Numbered from the stretch's first letter, positions 37,640-47,374 are shown. The stretch: DNA of 64,000 nt from Flavobacterium cupreum (GCF_003996965.1 NZ_QWDM01000008.1:124001-188000); one strand, 5' to 3'. Numbers and translations: made by a program. Notes: a model not told the origin generated them from the letters alone.

Positions 37640-39151
37640 ATGAAAAAGAGTATAAAAAATTACTGTATTACGGCCCTGCTTTGTATCGCTGTAAGTGGCG
37701 TCTTTGCCTGTAGCTCAGAAAAAGACGTACCGGAGAACACGGTCGGAAAAACGCTTACGGTAAATACAAACAAAATAGATTTCGAAGCGAAAGAAAGTGC
37801 AGCCAATGTTGTCATTGCGGCAGAAGTTACCTCATGGAACATAAGCGCATCAGACGCCACTTGGATTCAGCTGAGCAAGACTTCCGGAAGTAAGGGAACC
37901 AGTCTGGTAACCATTACCGCTTTGGAAAACAAAACAAAAGACACCAGAACAGCTACAATCAAAATCAGTTCAGCAGAAGCCGCACCGTTACAGATTTCGG
38001 TTTCTCAGGCCGGTGCAGTAGCAGTCGAGCAGGGACTATACCCAAGTTACAATACCAATCCGATTGCTGCAGATGCTTCAGGTATGAACAGTACCGCAGT
38101 ACAACTCGCAGCAAAAATAAAACTGGGCTGGAATATCGGAAATACGCTGGAAGCCACCAACGGAGAAACAGCATGGGGGAATCCAAAAGTGACAAAAGCA
38201 TTAATTGATGCGGTTAAGGCCAATGGATTCAATGCCATCAGAATTCCGTGTTCCTGGAATCAGTATTTAGCCAATACCGCCACTGCACAAATAAAAACGG
38301 ACTGGCTAAACAGGGTCAAAGAAGTCGTGCAATATTGTGTCGATAATGATATGTATGTGGTCATTAACATTCACTGGGACGGCGGATGGCTCGAGAATAA
38401 TATCACCGAAGCCAAAAAAGTGGAAAACAATGCCAGACAAAAAGCATTTTGGGAACAGATCGCAACACATTTCAGAGGATTCGATGAGCATTTGCTTTTT
38501 GCCAGTGCCAACGAACCCAATGTTGAAGATGCGGGACAAATGGCCGTTTTAACCTCCTATCACCAGACTTTTATCGATGCCGTTCGTGCAACCGGAGGGA
38601 AAAATGCGTATCGTACCTTAGTAGTGCAGGGACCTGCAACCGATATCGAAAAAACAAACAAACTGATGCTTAACCTGCCTGTAGATAAAATCGCCAACCG
38701 AATGATGGTGGAGGTACATTATTATTCTCCGTGGAATTTTGCCGGCCTGACCAAAGATGAAAGCTGGGGAAAAATGTTCTACTACTGGGGAACCGGATTT
38801 CATTCGGCAACAGACACAGAGCGCAATGCTACCTGGGGAGAAGAAACGGATTTAGCGAATAATTTCAAATTGATGAAAACACAGTTTGTAGACAAAGGAA
38901 TTCCGGTTTTACTGGGCGAGTTTGGAGCAATCCGCAGAACTTCTTTAACAGGAGAGGCTTTGACCCTACATTTGAATTCAAGGGCCTATTATCTGAAAAC
39001 AGTAGTAAAACAAGCAAAAGCAAACGGATTATTACCTTTTTACTGGGATGAAGGAAGTGCAGGAGACAACAGCTTCGGAATCTTTAACAGATCCAATAAT
39101 ACGGTTTTCGACGCGAAAGCGCTAAGCGCATTGATCGAAGGACTGCAATAA
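37640..39151 (+). CDS. BACON-GH5 endo-glucanase (endo-xyloglucanase-like) lipoprotein
   Basis: The 503-residue lipoprotein (lipobox VFAC) has an N-terminal BACON domain (about 35-130, WIQLSKTSGSKGTS) and a GH5 catalytic domain. The catalytic domain starts with LGWNIGNTLEA, has NIHWDGGW, acid/base E292 in FASANEPNVED and nucleophile E427 in LLGEFGAIRR. These motifs fit subfamily 4, known for endo-xyloglucanase and endo-beta-1,4-glucanase activity. As a lipid-anchored endo-enzyme it would start polymer breakdown at the cell surface. It is the key enzyme behind the xyloglucan call. Confidence 0.92.
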   Translation: MKKSIKNYCITALLCIAVSGVFACSSEKDVPENTVGKTLTVNTNKIDFEAKESAANVVIAAEVTSWNISASDATWIQLSKTSGSKGTSLVTITALENKTKDTRTATIKISSAEAAPLQISVSQAGAVAVEQGLYPSYNTNPIAADASGMNSTAVQLAAKIKLGWNIGNTLEATNGETAWGNPKVTKALIDAVKANGFNAIRIPCSWNQYLANTATAQIKTDWLNRVKEVVQYCVDNDMYVVINIHWDGGWLENNITEAKKVENNARQKAFWEQIATHFRGFDEHLLFASANEPNVEDAGQMAVLTSYHQTFIDAVRATGGKNAYRTLVVQGPATDIEKTNKLMLNLPVDKIANRMMVEVHYYSPWNFAGLTKDESWGKMFYYWGTGFHSATDTERNATWGEETDLANNFKLMKTQFVDKGIPVLLGEFGAIRRTSLTGEALTLHLNSRAYYLKTVVKQAKANGLLPFYWDEGSAGDNSFGIFNRSNNTVFDAKALSALIEGLQ

Positions 39152-39158
39152 AATCAGT

Positions 39159-39243
39159 TTACCGCAAAGTTACAGGCATTACCGCAGGGAACGCAAATTA
39201 GAGCGAACTTTGTGATTGCTTTGTGACTTTGCGGTAATTTTTT
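39159..39243 (+). terminator. Long hairpin with T-run after GH5
   Basis: TTACCGCAAAGTTACA (39159-39174) pairs with TGTGACTTTGCGGTAA (39222-39237) with one mismatch, followed by T to 39243. The loop holds further ACCGCA/ACGCAAA/GCGAACTTTG pieces, typical of a dispersed flavobacterial repeat. Confidence 0.7.
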
Positions 39244-39267
39244 ATGCTTAATTTTAAATAAAAAAAA

Positions 39268-41214
39268 ATGAAGAAAAATATCACCTTTCTCTTTCTGGTT
39301 TTCAGTATAATCACCAATGCCAATGTAAAGATGCCCCTGTTGTTTTCTGACGGAATGGTGCTGCAGCGCAATAAACCAATCCCGGTTTGGGGCTGGGCCG
39401 ATCCCGGTGAAAAAGTAGAAATTCATTTTAACAAACAGACCAAAACCGTTCAGGCCGACAAAAACGGTAAATGGACCGTTAATCTAAGCCCGGAAAAAGC
39501 GGGTGGTCCTTTTGAATTAGTCCTTTCAGGAAAAAACAAAATCACGATCAAAAATGTTTTGGTGGGTGAAGTCTGGATTTGCAGCGGACAATCCAACATG
39601 GAATTTCAGGTTTTTAAAACAACGAATGCCCAAAAAGAAATCGAAGATTCCAATTATCCGATGATTCGTCATTTTGGAGTGGCGCAGGATTTAAGCGGTT
39701 CGCCAAAAAGCGATTTAAAAGCAGGAAAATGGGAAGTCAGCAGCAAGGAAACAGTAGGTAATTTTACCGCTGTCGGATATTATTTCGCTAAAAAACTATA
39801 TGCCGAATTAAAAATCCCGATCGGAATCATCAATACCTCCTGGGGCGGAACCAACGTAGAAACCTGGACGAGTCACGAAGCATTTCAAAACAGCGATGAT
39901 TTTAAGGCCATGATTGCTGATGTTCCGTCTGTTAATATGGACGAGATTTTTGAAAGCTATAAAAAATCAGTTCTGGAAAATGTTAGAAAAGTTCAGGGTT
40001 TTGAAGTTTCAATGGAAAACGAAAGCCAGTTTAAAGACCCAAACTTCAATGATAAAAACTGGCCGGAAATAAAAGTCCCGTCACTTTGGGAAAATCAGCA
40101 GCTGGGCAATATGGACGGCATTGTCTGGATGCGAAAAACCATTGTTTTAACAGCAGAACAAGCCAAAAAAGAGGCTGTTTTGTATTTGTCAAAAGTTGAT
40201 GATGAAGATCAGACGTATGTGAACGGAGTCGAAGTAGGAACAAACAATCTTTGGGACAAACAGAGAGTTTACAAAATCCCTGCAAATGTGCTGAAAGAAG
40301 GAACAAACGTAATTTCAGTCAGAGTTACCGATTACAGCGGCGGTGGCGGAATTTACGGTGATCCGGCCGATTTAAAAATCGATTTTAAAGATGCAAGCCT
40401 GCCTTTGGAAGGCCTTTGGAAATTTAATGTGATAAAAGTAAAAATTGAAGTGTCACCAAACAGTTATCCGTCATTACTGTACAACGCCATGGTAAATCCG
40501 TTGGTTCCATACGCATTTCAGGGCGTTTTATGGTATCAGGGTGAAGCCAATGTCTCGAGAGCAAACGAATATAAAAAAGCATTCCCGCTCATGATTACAG
40601 ACTGGAGAACAAAATGGAATCAGGGGAATTTCCCTTTCTATTTTGTACAATTATCCACTTTCGACGAGTTTGGAGGAAACAGTCAGAAAGGAAGCCGTTG
40701 GGCCGAACTTCGCGAAGCACAAACCGGAACGTTAAAACTACCCAACACCGGAATGGCCGTAACGACCGATATCGGAAATGCAAAAGACATTCACCCAACC
40801 AACAAACAGGATATTGGTTTGCGTCTGGCAGCAATCGCCATGAATAATGTGTATGGTAAAAAACAGGTTTTCAGCGGTCCGGTTTATCAATCTCACGAAA
40901 TAAAAGGAAATCAAATTATTTTAAATTTTAACCATATCGGCAGCGGATTAGCAACTCCTGATAATACTGAATTAAAAGGTTTCGAAATCGCAGGTGCCGA
41001 CAAAGTATTTCATCCGGCGAAAGCCATTATACAAAACAACAAAATAATCGTTTCCGCTAGCGACGTTCCAAATCCCGTTGCTGTTCATTACGGCTGGGCA
41101 GACGACGATACCGAAATCAATCTTTTTAATAAAGAAAAATTTCCGGCATCACCATTCAGAACGGATAATTGGGAAATGATAACAGCCAACGAGAAATATA
41201 AAGTCAGTAAATAG
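39268..41214 (+). CDS. SGNH-family sialate-O-acetylesterase-like carbohydrate esterase
   Basis: The 648-residue exported protein (signal to about residue 18) begins its mature part with MPLLFSDGMVLQRNKPIPVWG. The SGNH core includes catalytic Ser109 in CSGQSNMEF and the Asp/His pair in KDIHPTNKQDIG, with a Gal-binding-like beta domain inserted (about 220-380). Family members remove O-acetyl groups from sialic acid or plant glycans. In this locus xyloglucan O-acetyl groups are the likely substrate. Confidence 0.9.
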   Translation: MKKNITFLFLVFSIITNANVKMPLLFSDGMVLQRNKPIPVWGWADPGEKVEIHFNKQTKTVQADKNGKWTVNLSPEKAGGPFELVLSGKNKITIKNVLVGEVWICSGQSNMEFQVFKTTNAQKEIEDSNYPMIRHFGVAQDLSGSPKSDLKAGKWEVSSKETVGNFTAVGYYFAKKLYAELKIPIGIINTSWGGTNVETWTSHEAFQNSDDFKAMIADVPSVNMDEIFESYKKSVLENVRKVQGFEVSMENESQFKDPNFNDKNWPEIKVPSLWENQQLGNMDGIVWMRKTIVLTAEQAKKEAVLYLSKVDDEDQTYVNGVEVGTNNLWDKQRVYKIPANVLKEGTNVISVRVTDYSGGGGIYGDPADLKIDFKDASLPLEGLWKFNVIKVKIEVSPNSYPSLLYNAMVNPLVPYAFQGVLWYQGEANVSRANEYKKAFPLMITDWRTKWNQGNFPFYFVQLSTFDEFGGNSQKGSRWAELREAQTGTLKLPNTGMAVTTDIGNAKDIHPTNKQDIGLRLAAIAMNNVYGKKQVFSGPVYQSHEIKGNQIILNFNHIGSGLATPDNTELKGFEIAGADKVFHPAKAIIQNNKIIVSASDVPNPVAVHYGWADDDTEINLFNKEKFPASPFRTDNWEMITANEKYKVSK

Positions 41215-41220
41215 ATATTT

Positions 41221-41337
41221 GGGCGTGACCACCTCCCGATAAGAGGGCAAACATACAGGGTGTACATGCGCCCTCTTATCGGGGTGCGGTCGGGCTATCC
41301 GCACTACTTCGGTAGTTAGCTCCTATCCCTCACGCGG
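41221..41337. repeat. Structured GC-rich repeat element (GGGCGTGA...TCACGC)
   Basis: This ~117-bp element is far more G+C-rich than its surroundings and highly folded. The ends GCGTGA (41223-41228) and TCACGC (41330-41335) are inverted. A perfect 14-bp stem (41235-41248 with 41270-41283, arm CCCGATAAGAGGGC) encloses a TGTACA palindrome. A second hairpin, ACTAC-TTCG-GTAGT (41303-41316), has a UUCG tetraloop. It resembles repeat elements often seen between genes in Flavobacteriaceae. It may be a mobile repeat or an RNA element between the esterase and the GH95 gene. Confidence 0.65.
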
Positions 41338-41409
41338 ACAAATGGAGAAAAATCGTTTTTTGTCCTTCAACGAAAAATATATCAAAAAGCAAAAAAAAAA
41401 TACCAGCTT

Positions 41410-43818
41410 ATGAATCTACCCATCATAAAAAAAACATTTTTCATTTTACTGCTCACTTCTTTCTGTATCAAAGCTACAGCCCAGTCCACTCATGTTTTGT
41501 GGTACAATCAGCCGGCTGAATTCTTCGAAGAAAGTCTGGTTCTTGGAAACGGAAAATTGGGAGCAACCGTTTTTGGAGGCGCCAATTCCGATAAAATCTA
41601 TCTGAACGATGCGACACTTTGGTCCGGGGAACCTGTAAATGCAAATATGAATCCCGAAGCGTACAAAAATATTCCGGCGATTCGCGAAGCATTAAAAAAT
41701 GAAAACTACAAACTGGCCGATGAACTGAACAAAAAAATTCAGGGTAAAAACTCCGAGTCCTTTGCGCCTTTGGGAACGTTGGAAATCAACAATTCCGAGA
41801 AAGGAAAAGCAGTCAATTACCATCGGGAACTGGATATTTCGAATGCCATATCAAAAGTAAGTTACGAAATGGCCGGCATCAAATATACACGCGAATATTT
41901 TGTCTCGGCTCCCGATCAGGTTATGGTGATCAAATTGACAAGCGATCAGAAAGGAGCTTTAAATTTTGACATTAATTTAAAGAGTTTACTGAAATCAACG
42001 GTTGAGGTCAGAAATAATATACTGGTCATGACTGGTTTTGCACCCATTCATGAAAACGAAGGATACACGCTTCTGCCCAAGTACAAAGACGTAAAAGAAA
42101 GAGGGATACGATTTACCACCTTAATCCAAATTAAAAAAACAGACGGAAAAATTACAAATTCCAGAGAAACTTTAAGCCTGAAAGAGGCAACCGAGGCTAT
42201 TATTTACGTTTCTGTGGCCACGAGTTTTAATGGTTTTGACAAAAATCCGGCCACCGAAGGGGTAGATGACATTACCATTGCATTGCAAAACCTGAATAAA
42301 ACCTTTGCAAAACCATTCGATAAAGTAAAAGAAAATCACATTGCGGATTATCAGAAATTCTATAACCGCGTAAATCTCGATTTAGGAAAAACAACCGCAC
42401 CGGATCTTCCGACAGACGAGCGTTTATTGCGCTACGCTGACGGAAAAGAAGATAAAAACTTAGAAATCCTGTATTTTCAGTACGGGCGTTATCTGCTCAT
42501 CAGCAGTTCAAGGACAATGGGTGTTCCGGCCAATTTGCAAGGCATCTGGAATCCCTATCTCAATCCGCCCTGGAGCAGTAACTATACAATGAATATCAAT
42601 CTGGAGGAAAATTACTGGCTGGCCGAAAACACCAATCTTTCAGAAATGCATTTGCCGCTTTTGAGCTTTATAAAAAACCTGTCCGTAACCGGAAAAGTGA
42701 CGGCAAAGACTTTTTATGGCGTAAACAAAGGCTGGGCATCGGCTCATAACTCGGATATCTGGGCAATGTCAAATCCGGTTGGGCAATTCGGAAAAGAAGA
42801 TCCAAGCTGGGCGTGCTGGCCATTATCAGGAGCCTGGTTAAGTACACATATCTGGGAGCATTATGTTTTTACGCAGGACAAAGAATACCTGAAAAAAGAA
42901 GGCTATCCGATTATGAAAGGCGCCTCGGAATTTTTTCTGGAATGGATGATTACCGATAAAAACGGCAAATTAATTACATCGCCATCTACGTCTCCCGAGA
43001 ATAAATATATCGCTCCTGATGGTTTTATCGGGGCAACGATGTACGGCGGGACAGCCGATCTGGCCATGATCCGGGAATGTTTTGATAAAACCATTAAAGC
43101 AGCGAAGGTTTTGAATACCGATTCCGATTTCAGGACAAAGCTGGAAGCAGCGCTTTCAAAAATGTATCCGTACCAGATTGGTAAAAAAGGAAACCTGCAG
43201 GAATGGTATTTCGACTGGAATGACGAAGACCCGAAACACCGTCACCAGTCCCAATTGTTCGGACTTTTTCCGGGCGATCATATTACGCCTTTAAAAACTC
43301 CTGATCTGGCAAATGCTGCCAAAGAAACGCTGGAAATAAAAGGCGATGAAACAACAGGCTGGTCAAAAGGCTGGCGTATTAACCTCTGGGCAAGACTTTG
43401 GGATGGCAATCGTGCGTACAAAATGTTCAGGGAATTATTGCGATACGTAGATCCGGACGGTAAAAAAACGAAAACACCCAGAAGAGGAGGAGGAACCTAT
43501 CCGAATTTATTCGATGCACATCCGCCTTTTCAGATCGATGGTAATTTTGGAGGTGCCGCTGCCGTAGCAGAAATGCTGGTGCAATCGGACGAAAACGAAA
43601 TCAGATTATTGCCGGCCTTACCCGATCCCTGGGAAAGCGGAAAAGTAAAAGGAATCTGTGCCCGTGGCGGATTCGAAATTGAAATGGAATGGGAGAATAA
43701 AATGCTGAAAAAAGTTTCAGTTTCTTCAAAAACAGGAGGGAAAACAACCCTGATCAACGGAGATAAAAAAGAAAATGTCGTCTTGAAAAAAGGAGATAGG
43801 AAAGAAATAAACTGGTAA
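41410..43818 (+). CDS. GH95 alpha-L-fucosidase
   Basis: The 802-residue exported protein (signal to about residue 24, KATAQ) starts with WYNQPAEFFEESLVLGNGKLGATVFGG, typical of GH95 when read in parts. GH95 catalytic positions are visible: N395 and N397 in YTMNINLEENYW, E530 in STSPENKY, and D710 in FQIDGNFGG. GH95 enzymes are inverting alpha-1,2-L-fucosidases. Fucose linked 1,2 to galactose is the terminal sugar of dicot xyloglucan, so this is probably the first trimming step. Alpha-galactosidase activity is a minority alternative. Confidence 0.92.
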   Translation: MNLPIIKKTFFILLLTSFCIKATAQSTHVLWYNQPAEFFEESLVLGNGKLGATVFGGANSDKIYLNDATLWSGEPVNANMNPEAYKNIPAIREALKNENYKLADELNKKIQGKNSESFAPLGTLEINNSEKGKAVNYHRELDISNAISKVSYEMAGIKYTREYFVSAPDQVMVIKLTSDQKGALNFDINLKSLLKSTVEVRNNILVMTGFAPIHENEGYTLLPKYKDVKERGIRFTTLIQIKKTDGKITNSRETLSLKEATEAIIYVSVATSFNGFDKNPATEGVDDITIALQNLNKTFAKPFDKVKENHIADYQKFYNRVNLDLGKTTAPDLPTDERLLRYADGKEDKNLEILYFQYGRYLLISSSRTMGVPANLQGIWNPYLNPPWSSNYTMNINLEENYWLAENTNLSEMHLPLLSFIKNLSVTGKVTAKTFYGVNKGWASAHNSDIWAMSNPVGQFGKEDPSWACWPLSGAWLSTHIWEHYVFTQDKEYLKKEGYPIMKGASEFFLEWMITDKNGKLITSPSTSPENKYIAPDGFIGATMYGGTADLAMIRECFDKTIKAAKVLNTDSDFRTKLEAALSKMYPYQIGKKGNLQEWYFDWNDEDPKHRHQSQLFGLFPGDHITPLKTPDLANAAKETLEIKGDETTGWSKGWRINLWARLWDGNRAYKMFRELLRYVDPDGKKTKTPRRGGGTYPNLFDAHPPFQIDGNFGGAAAVAEMLVQSDENEIRLLPALPDPWESGKVKGICARGGFEIEMEWENKMLKKVSVSSKTGGKTTLINGDKKENVVLKKGDRKEINW

Positions 43819-43827
43819 AAGTTTCTT

Positions 43828-44263
43828 TTGAAAACGCATGTCAGGCTGAGCGAAGTCGAAGCCGCCGTTCAAAAATTAAACCGATAGCTACTACGTTTGA
43901 AAACGAATGTCACCCTGAGCGGAGTCGAAGGCCTGCTTATCGGGAAGGGCTTCGACTTCGCTCAGCCGGACAAAAAAAATTAAACCCGATAGGTTTTAAA
44001 AACCTGTCGGGTTTAAGAAATAAACCGATAGCTACTACGTTTGAAAACGAATGTCACCCTGAGCGGAGTCGAAGGCTTGCTTATTGGGAAGGGCTTCGAC
44101 TTCGCTCAGCCGGACAAAAAAAATAAACCGAAAGCTACTACTTTTGAAAACGAATGTCACCCTGAGCGGAGTCGAAGGCTTGCTTATCGGGAAGGGCTTC
44201 GACTTCGCTCAGCCGGACAAAAAAAAATAAACCCGACAGGTTTTTAAAAACCTGTCGGGTTTA
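43828..44263. repeat. Composite tandem repeat array
   Basis: Three copies of a ~103-bp unit start at 43878, 44022 and 44125; a partial copy lies at about 43828-43865. Each unit starts AAACCGATAGCTAC, holds a hairpin (CTGAGCGGAGTCGAAG with CTTCGACTTCGCTCAG) and ends CCGGACAAAAAAA. Two palindromes of the AAACCCGACAGGTTT type are inserted, at 43980-44016 and 44229-44262 (the last fully symmetric over 34 bp). An open frame of 68 codons at 44041-44247 is repeat sequence only. Confidence 0.9.
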
Positions 44264-44276
44264 ATCGTTACGGATG

Positions 44277-44828
44277 TTATTCTTTCGGAGAAGCTTCAGT
44301 TTCTTTTTCTTTATCGTTTTTCTTTTGACTTTCCTTAAAAGCCTCGTACCATTTTTCAATCGAAGGATAAACGTAAGCCGCTACTTTTTTAATCGGATTG
44401 TAAAAAACAGATTTATCAAGTGTTTCCTTTTTGGCGAACGTATTATCGAAGTTTATTTTTTCAAAAAGGGCAATTACAATACTCAGGATCAGGATGGTTC
44501 TCAGTACCCTGAAAAAACCGCCGCCTAATTTGTTCAGCCAGCCCAGCATTGCAAAATCAGCAATTCCGGTTAGGAATTTGGCCAGTAAATAGACCGCAAT
44601 CACGACCAGTATAAAAGTCAGTATAAAAGCCGTAATCTGAATGTTAGTCGGATTCCAACTGACATGTTTTGCGATCAGGTCCTTCATGAAAGAAGAGAAT
44701 TTTATCGCCAAATAAATGCCCAGCAGCAAAGAAACAAAAGAAGCGATTTCGACAAAAAGTCCGTTTTTAATGCCTTTGTACAAGCTAAAAGCTAAAAGGG
44801 CTCCTAAAATAATATCTAAAAAACTCAT
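44277..44828 (-). CDS. cvpA: CvpA-family membrane protein
   Basis: The 183-residue protein has the CvpA layout: four membrane helices at about 4-22, 28-46, 65-88 and 105-125, the early LDIILGALLAFSLYKGIKNG motif, then a cytoplasmic or periplasmic tail rich in Lys and Glu. CvpA is linked to envelope homeostasis and colicin V production. A TATATTTG -7 element lies on the minus strand at 44852-44859, just upstream of the ATG. Confidence 0.88.
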   Translation of the reverse strand: MSFLDIILGALLAFSLYKGIKNGLFVEIASFVSLLLGIYLAIKFSSFMKDLIAKHVSWNPTNIQITAFILTFILVVIAVYLLAKFLTGIADFAMLGWLNKLGGGFFRVLRTILILSIVIALFEKINFDNTFAKKETLDKSVFYNPIKKVAAYVYPSIEKWYEAFKESQKKNDKEKETEASPKE

Positions 44829-45164
44829 ATTGCTGTTGTTTTACTGAGGCGCAAATATAAAAGAAATATCCAGTTTTTAAGGGGCAAAGGTTCAGAGATA
44901 CAAAGGTTCAGAGGTTTGATTTTGTATGCCTTTTTATTTTAAAAGAATACACAAACAAAAAATAACGGGTGTTAATCCGTTAAACCGGCTGTATAATTGG
45001 TAATTTATTCAATACAATACCAGAAGCAGTTAATTCTAGGTCTTTGGATTGAAGTTGCTATCTTTGCACTAATAATTTTAGGGTTCAGATTGTTGATTTT
45101 AGATTTAAATAATCATTAAATCATTGCGCAATCTAGAATCTAAAATCTAAAATCACAAATAGAA
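44829..45164. other. Non-coding gap with promoter elements and a hairpin
   Basis: The gap holds the cvpA -7 element (44852-44859, minus strand), AGGTTCAGAG-type repeats (44885-44915), and a TATCTTTG -7 element on the plus strand (45059-45066). A 13-bp perfect inverted repeat TGATTTTAGATTT (45094-45106) with AAATCTAAAATCA (45143-45155) lies in the leader of the next gene, ending 9 bases before its ATG. Confidence 0.55.
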
Positions 45165-45521
45165 ATGTCAAGAGATACACAACTAAAAGAGCGCTGGGAA
45201 AAGCTCGTCGATATACTTTCAAATCAATTCTCACAAGGCGAAGACCTTGATTTGGATGCGATTATTTACTTAATCGGTGTTCAGGAATACGGTAAGGTAC
45301 ACCGTGAATACAAAAAAGACGAAAAATTAAACCTGATGCACATTGCCATCTGCAGATTATTGGAGCCATACGGATTTTACGAATTCGAATATTTCGATGA
45401 AGACGGCTGGCCACATTACAGGGTAAAAGAAGAATTACCGCCACTAAAAGCGGGTGAGCAATCGGTTTTAATGAAAGAAGCCATTGTAAATTATTTTTTA
45501 GAAAGAGAAGTTATTGAGTAA
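45165..45521 (+). CDS. Conserved-looking small cytoplasmic protein, function unknown
   Basis: This 118-residue acidic protein has no signal peptide or membrane segment. It is mostly helical at both ends, with an aromatic central strand (FYEFEYFDEDGWPHYRVKEELPPL). The composition and clean start suggest a real gene; I do not recognise the family. It sits between cvpA and pheS without operon partners. The leader contains a 13-bp inverted repeat that could affect translation. Confidence 0.7.
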   Translation: MSRDTQLKERWEKLVDILSNQFSQGEDLDLDAIIYLIGVQEYGKVHREYKKDEKLNLMHIAICRLLEPYGFYEFEYFDEDGWPHYRVKEELPPLKAGEQSVLMKEAIVNYFLEREVIE

Positions 45522-45526
45522 AATTT

Positions 45527-45579
45527 AGTCGCAGTATTCAGTCGCAGTTTACACCGTACAGTTACTGAATACTGCGACT
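45527..45579. repeat. Inverted repeat downstream of the 118-aa protein gene
   Basis: AGTCGCAGTATTCAGT (45527-45542) is perfectly inverted at 45564-45579, followed by two more ACTGAAT direct copies. There is no T-run, so it is a repeat hairpin more than a standard terminator. The rest of the gap to 45804 shows only a TAAATTTG -7 element (45781-45788) before pheS. Confidence 0.75.
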
Positions 45580-45804
45580 GAATACTGAATACTGAACTTC
45601 CTGCTTAAAAAGAAAACAATCTTGAAATATTGATTTTACGAATCATGATGGAATAGATTTTTGGCTCAAGAAAGTGCAGGAAACAGAAAGCAACATAAGT
45701 CTGATAAAATAGTTATGAATAATATCATCGCTTGCAAAGGAAACTTTGAACTTTAGACTTTAAACTTGAAACAAATTATGTAAATTTGTATTCTCAATTA
45801 TTGA

Positions 45805-46830
45805 ATGAAAATGATAGATAAGATAAAAGACTATATTGGCGAGGCAGAAGCTTTTTCAACAGAAAATGCCGCAGAGCTGGAAGCATTCCGTATTAAATTC
45901 TTAGGAAAAAAAGGGGTTTTGAATGACTTTTTTGCCGAATTTAAAAACGTGCCAAATGATCAGAAGAAAGAATTCGGACAAGTTATAAATGCACTGAAAA
46001 CAACTGCTGAAGATAAAGTAAAAGTAATTGTTGAAGCATTAGAAAGTAAAGAAGAATCTAAAGGGGTTTTTGGTGATTTAACACGTGCGGCAGAACCTGT
46101 AATTATCGGTTCACGCCACCCTATTTCGATCGTTAAAAATCAGATTATCGATATTTTCGCCAACATCGGATTCAATGTTTCCGAAGGACCGGAAATCGAA
46201 GACGACTGGCATAACTTTACCGCACTAAACTTACCGGAATATCATCCGGCACGTGATATGCAGGATACGTTTTTCATTCAGACCAATCCTGATGTGTTGT
46301 TGCGTACGCATACATCGTCTGTTCAGGTGCGTTATATGGAAAATCACAAACCGCCAATCCGTACCATTTCTCCGGGACGTGTTTTTCGTAACGAAGCGAT
46401 TTCGTCACGTTCACACTGTATTTTCCATCAGGTAGAAGGATTGTACATTGATAAAGACGTTTCGTTTGCAGATTTGAAGCAGACGTTGCTTTATTTTACG
46501 AAAGAAATGTTCGGAAAATCAAAAATCCGTTTGCGTCCGTCTTATTTCCCGTTTACGGAACCTAGTGCTGAAATTGATATTTACTGGGGCCTGAAAACCG
46601 AAACCGATTATCGTATCACAAAAGGAACAGGCTGGCTTGAAATTGGAGGATGCGGAATGGTAGACCCTAATGTTCTTAAAAACTGCGACATCAATCCTGA
46701 TGAATACAACGGTTTTGCGTTTGGAATGGGAGTAGAGCGTATTGCTATGTTACTGTATCAAATTGGTGATATCCGTATGTTTTACGAAAATGACGTTCGT
46801 TTTCTGGAGCAATTTAAATCGAATATATAA
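45805..46830 (+). CDS. pheS: Phenylalanine--tRNA ligase alpha subunit
   Basis: PheS is the catalytic subunit of the alpha2beta2 enzyme. The 341-residue length is normal. The protein has the N-terminal coiled-coil ([16 protein letters not shown]), class II motif 1 ([11 protein letters not shown]), motif 2 ([25 protein letters not shown], read in parts) and motif 3 ([14 protein letters not shown]). PheT is not adjacent, a split arrangement. TAAATTTG at 45781-45788 is a probable -7 element. ATG 45811 is an alternative start two codons in. Confidence 0.97.
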   Translation: MKMIDKIKDYIGEAEAFSTENAAELEAFRIKFLGKKGVLNDFFAEFKNVPNDQKKEFGQVINALKTTAEDKVKVIVEALESKEESKGVFGDLTRAAEPVIIGSRHPISIVKNQIIDIFANIGFNVSEGPEIEDDWHNFTALNLPEYHPARDMQDTFFIQTNPDVLLRTHTSSVQVRYMENHKPPIRTISPGRVFRNEAISSRSHCIFHQVEGLYIDKDVSFADLKQTLLYFTKEMFGKSKIRLRPSYFPFTEPSAEIDIYWGLKTETDYRITKGTGWLEIGGCGMVDPNVLKNCDINPDEYNGFAFGMGVERIAMLLYQIGDIRMFYENDVRFLEQFKSNI

Positions 46831-46966
46831 TTTTAGATAGTAGATTGACAATTTAGATCTCAGATTACGCTGGCAAGCCCTGAAATGGTCAATCATTATT
46901 AATTACAATACATAAACCTTTGTTGAAGTTTAGACTTTGACAAAGGTTTTAAAGCTTTTAACAAAA

Positions 46967-47374
46967 ATGAAAAAAGACATAACAATCCCGGAAGTAGAAA
47001 ACGTTTTTCTGGCTGCCGTTCAGGAATGGAGCGACGATTTTATGGAGAAAGTATGGTATGCTTATCTTGTAAACGACAGCGATTTTAATTTAGATGGTGT
47101 AATGGTCGTTTCCAAAGCATTTGGAACAATAGAAGGGGAAATGAAAAAAACGTCTGTTTTACGTCATGCTTTTGTTGAAGTTCCTGCTGTTTCTGTAGTG
47201 AAAATCGAAATGATTGAAAAAAGCCTGCTGGTGTTAAACAACGAATTTATGGTGACTTTCTTTATCGGAAATACGTTATACGACAAGAAATTCATTTTCA
47301 AATCTAATTTAATCAGCGAGAACAATACGGAAGAAGTGCCGATTTTGTTTGTGGATGGGGTTATGGTGAAATAG
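46967..47374 (+). CDS. Small conserved-type protein of unknown function, downstream of pheS
   Basis: The 135-residue soluble protein lacks a signal peptide and membrane helices. It alternates short beta strands (MVTFFIGNTLYDKKFIFKSN) and looks like a compact alpha/beta fold. I do not recognise a family. ATG 46967 (MKKDITIPEVEN) is preferred to TTG 46937. It follows pheS by 136 bp and ends at a bidirectional terminator. Confidence 0.65.
   Translation: MKKDITIPEVENVFLAAVQEWSDDFMEKVWYAYLVNDSDFNLDGVMVVSKAFGTIEGEMKKTSVLRHAFVEVPAVSVVKIEMIEKSLLVLNNEFMVTFFIGNTLYDKKFIFKSNLISENNTEEVPILFVDGVMVK

Noticed and set aside
43878-44228. Possible CRISPR or phage-type repeat array
   Set aside because: The 103-bp units are nearly the same throughout, with no unique spacers; they carry internal hairpins like dispersed repeats.
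44041-44247. Open frame of 68 codons on the plus strand
   Set aside because: It is made entirely of the dispersed repeat units and one unit's reading in two frames; no start context or coding signature.
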